Below are positions 58,662-64,000 of a stretch of 64,000 bases of DNA, piece after piece. A model generated the notes under the pieces. It was not told the DNA's origin. It worked only from the letters and a program-made list of their open reading frames with translations, and searched no databases. The number at the start of each line of letters is the position of its first letter. Positions within the stretch are counted from its first letter, which is position 1. The stretch is from an uncultured Tidjanibacter sp. (GTDB lineage Bacteria; Bacteroidota; Bacteroidia; Bacteroidales; Rikenellaceae), in contig CANTVF010000002.1 of the NCBI GenBank assembly GCA_947852905.1, forward strand, positions 310,001-374,000. The letters run 5' to 3'. The position numbers and the translations under genes are program-made.

Positions 58662-58734
58662 GCCGCAATAGCTCAGTTGGTAGAGCGTTTCACTCGTAAT
58701 GAAGAGGTCCCGAGTTCAAGTCTCGGTTGCGGCT
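58662..58734 (+). tRNA. tRNA-Thr, anticodon CGT
   Basis: A 73-base cloverleaf: acceptor GCCGCAA with TTGCGGC, D arm GCTC/GAGC, anticodon stem TTTCA/TGAAG with loop CTCGTAA (anticodon CGT, reads ACG), and T arm CCGAG-TTCAAGT-CTCGG. The discriminator base is T; CCA is not encoded. Confidence 0.96.
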
Positions 58735-58740
58735 CACAGA

Positions 58741-58777
58741 AAAATCCCTGACAATCACTGCGGTTGTCGGGGATTTT
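58741..58777 (+). terminator. Terminator of tRNA-Thr
   Basis: AAAATCCCTGACAA (58741-58754) pairs with TTGTCGGGGATTTT (58764-58777) with one non-Watson-Crick position. Confidence 0.85.
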
Positions 58778-59428
58778 ACTTTCTGTCGCAGGTATGCAAC
58801 ATACGGTAAAGGACATATACTTTATATATGATGCTCGTTTGAAGGTTTATGCATCATCACAATCTGCCGGACAGATAAACCTCACAATCCAGTCCCCGCA
58901 ATCCGCACTAAGCCAGTAAAAGCCGTCCGGAACAAACACATATCACATGAAGTTAAATCCTGTCCGCGGACATGCCAATCACTTCCCAGAAAGCTAACCT
59001 ATCATCTCCGTTATTTCACGGGGAAAAATAAAAAACGAAACCGACACGCGGCTCAATCGTTACCGAAAGCGCTCGGATAAATCCCGCATCATTTCACGCA
59101 AAACCAGACGCGCCGCCACATACGGCAGCTGTCAGAATACAGGAATAACCTTGCACGCATATTCTCGTCACGGCATACCGCCGCACTTCATACACATCGC
59201 AATCAAATAACGGGACACCTCCCCGGACACGACAGGATTCCTCCCATTGACGCACCGGATCCATGCCGAAAAGAATTAATCACCCCAACCTCGACACGTA
59301 TCGTCGGCGCCAGAAACACCTCAACACACGGTCATAATCCGCCGCACAAATCCAGCGAGACACAATGCATTATACCGAAGCCGCCGATTTTATCGGCGCT
59401 CATCTCCGGAATGTTAACAAAGTTTTTA
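58778..59428. other. Long intergenic region, no gene recognised
   Basis: About 650 bases without coding character. An inverted pair, ATGATGC and GCATCAT, lies near 58828-58855, and a small hairpin CGCCGAT/ATCGGCG near 59382-59398. Nothing matches a known RNA. Confidence 0.4.
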
Positions 59429-59436
59429 TATTTTTG
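59429..59436 (+). promoter_or_regulatory. Candidate -7 box for the SUI1-family gene
   Basis: TATTTTTG, with no good -33 box. It implies a leader of about 165 bases before the ATG at 59608. Confidence 0.4.
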
Positions 59437-59607
59437 TATGGATCCGTTCAGACACGCTTCGGGAAAAATTCCCCCCTACGGTCTGATAACGGCAGACCGA
59501 TAACGTTACGCGACACACGTCCGATATGTCCGCACGAAAAGGCAAATCGAACGCGTAACGAAGACCGGCGACCGGTCTCGCGGATCAGTACGAATACACA
59601 TATAGTT

Positions 59608-59955
59608 ATGGCAGACAACGACTGGAAATCGAGATTGAACGTGGTTTACTCTACGAATCCCGATTTTAAATACGAAACCAAGCAAGACGAGGTACCGCAG
59701 ACATTGCCCCCTGCGCAGCAAGAACTCAGGGTATGGCTCGACCGCAAGTTGAAAGGCGGCAAACAGGCCACAATAGTACGCGGATTCATCGGCACCGCCG
59801 CCGACCTAAAAGAACTCGCGGCGATGCTCAAAAGCCGTTGCGGGGTGGGCGGCACAGCCAAAGACGGCGAAATAATAATACAGGGCGATTTTCGGGACAG
59901 AGTAACGGATCTGCTCGTAAAAGCGGGCTACAAAGCGAAAAAAGCCGGGGGATAA
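59608..59955 (+). CDS. SUI1/eIF1-family translation factor
   Basis: The 115-residue protein has an N-terminal linker and a SUI1 domain (about 45-112): LRVWLDRKLKGGKQATIVRGFIG, LKSRCGVGGTAKDGEIIIQGDFRDRVTDLLVKAGYKAKK. The GVGGT motif is diagnostic of eIF1/YciH proteins, which sharpen start-codon choice. The ATG at 59608 (MADNDWKSRL) is preferred over a longer frame from 59365, which would run through the promoter-like box. Its stop overlaps the next start by one base (TAATG). Confidence 0.92.
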   Translation: MADNDWKSRLNVVYSTNPDFKYETKQDEVPQTLPPAQQELRVWLDRKLKGGKQATIVRGFIGTAADLKELAAMLKSRCGVGGTAKDGEIIIQGDFRDRVTDLLVKAGYKAKKAGG

Positions 59956-62867
59956 TGCGAAAATTCATACTAACGACGGTCATCGCGCTGGTAGCGCTCG
60001 TCGGCGCTACCGATGCCGCGGCACAATACTACAACACGGGGCAATCCCCCGCCTCCACACGCTGGGGGACTATAGGAAACGATTCCCTGCGAATGATATT
60101 CCCCCTGCCATACGAACACCATGCCCGAAGCGTACTTTTCTACATGGACTCGGTACGCAACGACATAAGCTACGGATTCAGCCACGGACCACTACGCACG
60201 CCCGTGGTATTCCATACAGAAAACTTCCTGTCCAACGGTCTCGCAATGCTCGCCCCGCGCCGCATAGAGATGATGGGCATACCGGCTATCTCGACATACT
60301 CCGAGCCGTGGCTCAAACAACTCGCCACCCATGAGTTCCGCCACATGGTCCAATACGGCAACATCAACCGCAACACGACGAAAGTCCTCGGCTGGTTTTT
60401 CGGCCAACAGGCCCCTCTGCTCGCCACGGGACTTCTGCCGTTCTGGTTCATCGAGGGCGATGCGGTAATGGCCGAAACTCAGTTCTCATCCTTCGGACGG
60501 GGGCTGCAACCGTCTTTCACGATGCATTACCGCGCTCTCGGCGACGAAATACTGGAATCGAAAAACCCGGACAAATGGTTTTGCGGATCGTACCGCGACT
60601 ACGTCCCCAGCCATTACGAACTCGGATACCAGCTCGTATCGTATGCCGACCGCACATACGACGAATACATAGGCGACCGTCTCGCCGACTACACATCGCG
60701 CTACCCAATTTTCATCTTCACCACGCAACTCGCACTGAAGAAATACTTCGGCACCTCTACGCGGAAACTGTTTCGCGAGACCTTTGCGGAACTCAATGCA
60801 TTGTGGGACAGCCTGCCCGACAACGGCAACAGTCCGCGCGTCGTGGTACCGCCCGTCAAGACATACACCACATACACCTACCCGCTCTACCTCGACGACA
60901 ACACCCTGCTCGCGTTGAAAAGCGACTACGACCAACCGACACGTTTCGTCAGCATCGACCTCACCACCGGAGAGGAGAAACGTCTTTTCCACACGGGAAT
61001 AGTAAGTTCTCGTCCCGTGATGCGCGACGGGGTGATAATGTGGACCGAATACCGGCAAAGCATGTTCTGGGAACAGAAAGTCGAATCGAGGCTTTGCCGC
61101 GCCTATGTCGGAGCCGACAGATACGACGTACTCGATTATGTCGGAGACAATATCCTGTATCCCGTCCCGGTATCGCGCGACGCTACGGCATGGGTCAGAT
61201 ACGACTATCGCGGCAGCTACACGGTGGAATACAGCCCGGCGGCAGGTGGCAAGATGAAGTACGGATTTCCGGAGGACGTCTCGATTCACGGCTTGGCGTG
61301 GGACAATATATCGGAATGTTTCTACTTCATCGCCCTTTCCGACGACGGAATGTGGATAGGCGGACTGGACTTTTCCGGCGAGCGTGCAGAGCAGTTCCAC
61401 GTCACCGAGCCGGCACGCATCACCATAGGCGACCTTTCGGCAGCGGACGGCATGCTATACTTCAACTCCATATACTCAGGCAAGGACGAAGTGCACGCCA
61501 TAGATCTCGCCACGGGCGAAGAACACCGCATATCCGATTCCCGTTACGGCAGCTTCTCCCCTTCGCCCTCGCCGGACGGCGTGACGGTAGCGGTGACTAC
61601 CTACGAACGCGACGGCTACAAGGCCGCCGTACAGGAGGTGGAATACTGGGAAGAGGTGGAGCCGCAGACACAATATCCGCGCAACACGGTCAACGCCCCT
61701 CTAAAAATATGGGACGTCCCCTGCATAGACGACATAATGTTCGATGAGCAGGCGGCCGAAACTTCTACGGAAAAATACGCGCGCAGAAAATATTCCAAAG
61801 CCGCTCATCTTTTCGATCTGCACAGTTGGGCACCGCTTTACTACGTTCCCGACGAACTGCTCTCGGACTACTCCTTCGAGACCCATTTCGGCGCGACGAT
61901 CATATCGCAAAGCCTTCTCAACGATATGGAATCGAGCCTCAGCTACGGTTATCTGCTCGACGGACACTCGAAAGTCAAGGCTAATGTAAAATATTACGGT
62001 TGGGCACCCAAAATCGAAGTCTCGGCCATGTGGAGCGACCGCGGCCACCTGTTCCAGCAACAGGGCATCATGGGTACGGCTACGAGTCTGAGAGGCAACA
62101 CGTTCAACCTGTCGGCGAGGGCATATCTGCCCATACTGCTATCTACCGGCTACAACATAAGATCGCTCGTTCCGCAGGTGCAGTACGTCTTCAACAACTC
62201 CGAGATATTACCGGTCGGCGCCTCCGAAACGGAACGCATGTCGGTATTTCTCGGAACGCTGCAATACAGCGACAATGTCCGTACCGCCCGGCTCGACCTG
62301 CAACCGCGCTGGGGCTACACGTTGCGCACGACGGTAGGCACCAATCCTTTCAGTTCGATAACCTCCACGGCTATCAGCTTCTACGGCAAGGCCTACACGC
62401 CGGGATTCATGCCACACCACGGATTCAGTCTCGCCGCGGTCTACCAGCACAATACGAACAAGACCTCGCTTATCAATGTCATAGATTTCCAGCCGCAGGG
62501 ATATCAGACCATCTACCCGCTGAACTATTTCGCACTGGCCGCACACTACGTCATGCCCGTAGCATATCCGGACTGGGGATTGAGCGGAGTGTTTTTCCTT
62601 AAACGCATCTCGCTCGATGTAGGATTCGAATATGCACGCTATACGACACCCAAATCCCAGCGATACGTCATACATATAGGCGGACCGCAAAGACTGGAAA
62701 ACTACGGCACCGTCATCAACTACATCAATACCGTCGGCGGACGCGTGATGCTCGACATAACTCCGTTCCGCATGCCTTCGCAGGCGACCACCACGCTTTC
62801 CGTGGGATTCTACAAACCGCGGTCGCTACCCTTCTACGTTACGTTCGGTTTCTCCGTACCACTGTAA
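59955..62867 (+). CDS. Gluzincin-type peptidase domain, propeller and outer-membrane barrel in one protein
   Basis: The 970-residue protein has a signal peptide ending DAAAQ. A zinc peptidase motif HEFRH (126-130) is followed by FWFIEGDA with Glu167 as a likely third ligand, the layout of MA-like gluzincins. Residues about 290-600 hold TolB/WD-like strands (DGVIMWTEYR, DGMLYFNSIYSGKDEVHAID, SFSPSPSPDGVTVAVTTYERDG), which suggests a beta-propeller. From about 660 to the end there are amphipathic strands finishing FYVTFGFSVPL, a barrel signature. It could thus be an outer-membrane protease facing the periplasm. Substrate unknown. Translation is probably coupled to the SUI1-family gene by the TAATG overlap. 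Confidence 0.82.
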   Translation: MRKFILTTVIALVALVGATDAAAQYYNTGQSPASTRWGTIGNDSLRMIFPLPYEHHARSVLFYMDSVRNDISYGFSHGPLRTPVVFHTENFLSNGLAMLAPRRIEMMGIPAISTYSEPWLKQLATHEFRHMVQYGNINRNTTKVLGWFFGQQAPLLATGLLPFWFIEGDAVMAETQFSSFGRGLQPSFTMHYRALGDEILESKNPDKWFCGSYRDYVPSHYELGYQLVSYADRTYDEYIGDRLADYTSRYPIFIFTTQLALKKYFGTSTRKLFRETFAELNALWDSLPDNGNSPRVVVPPVKTYTTYTYPLYLDDNTLLALKSDYDQPTRFVSIDLTTGEEKRLFHTGIVSSRPVMRDGVIMWTEYRQSMFWEQKVESRLCRAYVGADRYDVLDYVGDNILYPVPVSRDATAWVRYDYRGSYTVEYSPAAGGKMKYGFPEDVSIHGLAWDNISECFYFIALSDDGMWIGGLDFSGERAEQFHVTEPARITIGDLSAADGMLYFNSIYSGKDEVHAIDLATGEEHRISDSRYGSFSPSPSPDGVTVAVTTYERDGYKAAVQEVEYWEEVEPQTQYPRNTVNAPLKIWDVPCIDDIMFDEQAAETSTEKYARRKYSKAAHLFDLHSWAPLYYVPDELLSDYSFETHFGATIISQSLLNDMESSLSYGYLLDGHSKVKANVKYYGWAPKIEVSAMWSDRGHLFQQQGIMGTATSLRGNTFNLSARAYLPILLSTGYNIRSLVPQVQYVFNNSEILPVGASETERMSVFLGTLQYSDNVRTARLDLQPRWGYTLRTTVGTNPFSSITSTAISFYGKAYTPGFMPHHGFSLAAVYQHNTNKTSLINVIDFQPQGYQTIYPLNYFALAAHYVMPVAYPDWGLSGVFFLKRISLDVGFEYARYTTPKSQRYVIHIGGPQRLENYGTVINYINTVGGRVMLDITPFRMPSQATTTLSVGFYKPRSLPFYVTFGFSVPL

Positions 62868-62892
62868 ACGGCATCGAAGACAAAAAACAGTC

Positions 62893-62943
62893 GCGTCCCG
62901 CATGCGTTCCTCTCCGATAACGAACGCATGCGGGACGCTTTTT
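62893..62943 (+). terminator. Terminator with 17-bp stem and T5
   Basis: GCGTCCCGCATGCGTTC (62893-62909) pairs perfectly with GAACGCATGCGGGACGC (62922-62938), followed by TTTTT. Confidence 0.93.
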
Positions 62944-63039
62944 CCAATAAAACCGACCATTTCTCCGATGTACTATTGAAAATCGTGTTTAATAACTATT
63001 TTTACGGCCGCAAACGAACTAACCGACAAACTGCGACAA

Positions 63040-63987
63040 ATGGAACGTGCGCCCGAAATAAGCGTAATCATACCTGTATATAACGTAGCCGCATTTCTGG
63101 ATAGATGTCTCGACTCGATTCTGACGCAGACATTCACCGATTTTGAAATAATACTCGTGGACGACTGCTCCACAGACAACTCGCTCAAAGTGGCGGAAAG
63201 CCGTGCCGAACAGGACGGCCGCATCACGATCATCGCCAAACGGCACAACGAAGGCACCATGCTGGCCAGACGTACCGGTTACGAGAATGCCCGCGGACGC
63301 TATATCGTATTCTGCGACAGCGACGACTATCTGCCTTCCGACGCTTTGGAACGCCTCCATGCGGCGATTACCGAGAGCGGTCGCGACATAATAATCTCCG
63401 ACTGTACGGTAGTGGACAACGGCCGTGAATACTATTCCCGCCGCACTCCCGACGAGATAGACAGTACCGCCGCCGCTTACAGGGCGTTAGTGGGCAGCCG
63501 GATGAGGGCATATCTCTGTTGCGCCATATACGACCGGAACCTGTTCCTTTCCAAACTGGAAACCATAGCGGGACAATGCGTGAACGAAGACTACATCCTG
63601 TGGCTGCAACTCCTGCGCAACGCGCGCAGCATAGGCCAGCTGCACGAATCCACGTATTTTTACTACTTCCATCCGCAATCCATAACTAAAAAACGTCCGA
63701 CTACGCAAAAACTGTTACAGGACTTGCGCGCCAATCAGTGGTGCTACGATTTTCTCACGTCCAACGGCATAGTGCCCGATCTGGCGCACGTACATTACAT
63801 ACGCAGGATCGTCAACAACCTGCGCGACGGCTTTACTCTGGAACAGATTGCCGAAACGGGTTATCTCGACCGCAACGTTTTCAATGCCGACAACATAATC
63901 CGCTATTGCCGCATGAGGTATCTGTTGAAATACCACTACCTGCGAATGCTGCGCGCCTGCACTCCCGTAGGGCGCCGCCTCCAGTAG
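63040..63987 (+). CDS. Glycosyltransferase family 2
   Basis: The 315-residue protein begins with the GT-A pattern EISVIIPVYNVAAFLDRCLDSIL, continues FTDFEIILVDDCSTDNS and RYIVFCDSDDYLP (DxD-type metal site), and has a possible catalytic acidic residue in NEDYILWLQLL. No membrane segments are obvious. It probably adds a sugar to a surface polysaccharide or glycolipid; donor and acceptor are unknown. The gene is complete and ends 13 bases before the window edge. Confidence 0.9.
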   Translation: MERAPEISVIIPVYNVAAFLDRCLDSILTQTFTDFEIILVDDCSTDNSLKVAESRAEQDGRITIIAKRHNEGTMLARRTGYENARGRYIVFCDSDDYLPSDALERLHAAITESGRDIIISDCTVVDNGREYYSRRTPDEIDSTAAAYRALVGSRMRAYLCCAIYDRNLFLSKLETIAGQCVNEDYILWLQLLRNARSIGQLHESTYFYYFHPQSITKKRPTTQKLLQDLRANQWCYDFLTSNGIVPDLAHVHYIRRIVNNLRDGFTLEQIAETGYLDRNVFNADNIIRYCRMRYLLKYHYLRMLRACTPVGRRLQ

Positions 63988-64000
63988 TCGACGCCCTACG

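Noticed and set aside
59365..59607. N-terminal extension of the SUI1-family protein
   Set aside because: The extension crosses a promoter-like box and is unlike SUI1 proteins; ATG 59608 gives the standard protein.
59733..59954. Upstream extension of the gluzincin-barrel protein
   Set aside because: It overlaps the SUI1 gene out of frame and would hide a clear signal peptide starting at 59955.

Overview
The window reads as chromosome of a Bacteroidales bacterium, probably Rikenellaceae (Alistipes-like), though the genus is a guess. Evidence: TTTG / TAnnTTTG promoters with a spacer near 20 bases, weak Shine-Dalgarno signals, many BACON-domain and fimbrillin-type lipoproteins, FadL-type and PorT-like barrels, an MFSD1-like transporter, ATP-type PEP carboxykinase, archaeal-type prolyl-tRNA synthetase and a SUI1/eIF1 homologue. 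No phage, insertion sequence, CRISPR array or rRNA was seen.

Layout. 1-3.5 kb: end of rpmH, mqnE (futalosine menaquinone route), a PASTA membrane protein and rluD. 4.1-7.9 kb, minus strand: etfB-etfA-acyl-CoA dehydrogenase, with a well-formed promoter upstream. 8.3-13 kb: a periplasmic TPR protein, an MFS carrier and a glycosyltransferase. 13-32.3 kb is the accessory part: five paralogous lipoproteins, each with a BACON domain followed by HAF-like repeats (three in a row at 13.2-18.3 kb, two more at 24.2 and 30.9 kb). Each of the last two is followed closely by a lipoprotein with three BACON-like domains and a shared, unassigned C-terminal domain. Interspersed are a ferritin, an S41-type lipoprotein, a beta-barrel, an acyl-ACP thioesterase, an MscS channel and a fimbrillin/DUF1566 fusion. 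32.5-64 kb: mostly housekeeping (HAD enzymes, AlkD, proS, hemW, pckA, ndk, TerC, nitroreductase, RdgB, uvrB, GtrA, MFS exporter, radical SAM protein, tRNA-Thr, SUI1, a large gluzincin-propeller-barrel protein, a glycosyltransferase) mixed with envelope proteins of unknown function.

The most notable signal is a run of nine G residues inside the signal-peptide codons of both cassette-leading lipoproteins (25599-25607 and 32253-32261). In both, eight or eleven G residues would join an upstream ATG to a complete lipoprotein signal peptide; with nine the normal start is out of frame. This looks like slipped-strand phase variation of two duplicated surface-lipoprotein cassettes, although a shared homopolymer error in the assembly must be excluded. 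Two of the neighbouring paralogues also share a 557-base identical block inside otherwise diverged genes, which points to recent gene conversion. Together these suggest a surface antigen or glycan-binding family kept variable by two mechanisms.

A second signal is a pair of related elements of about 150 bases at 41.27 and 55.1 kb. Each starts with a hairpin 58-70 bases after a stop codon and lies in the orientation of that gene.
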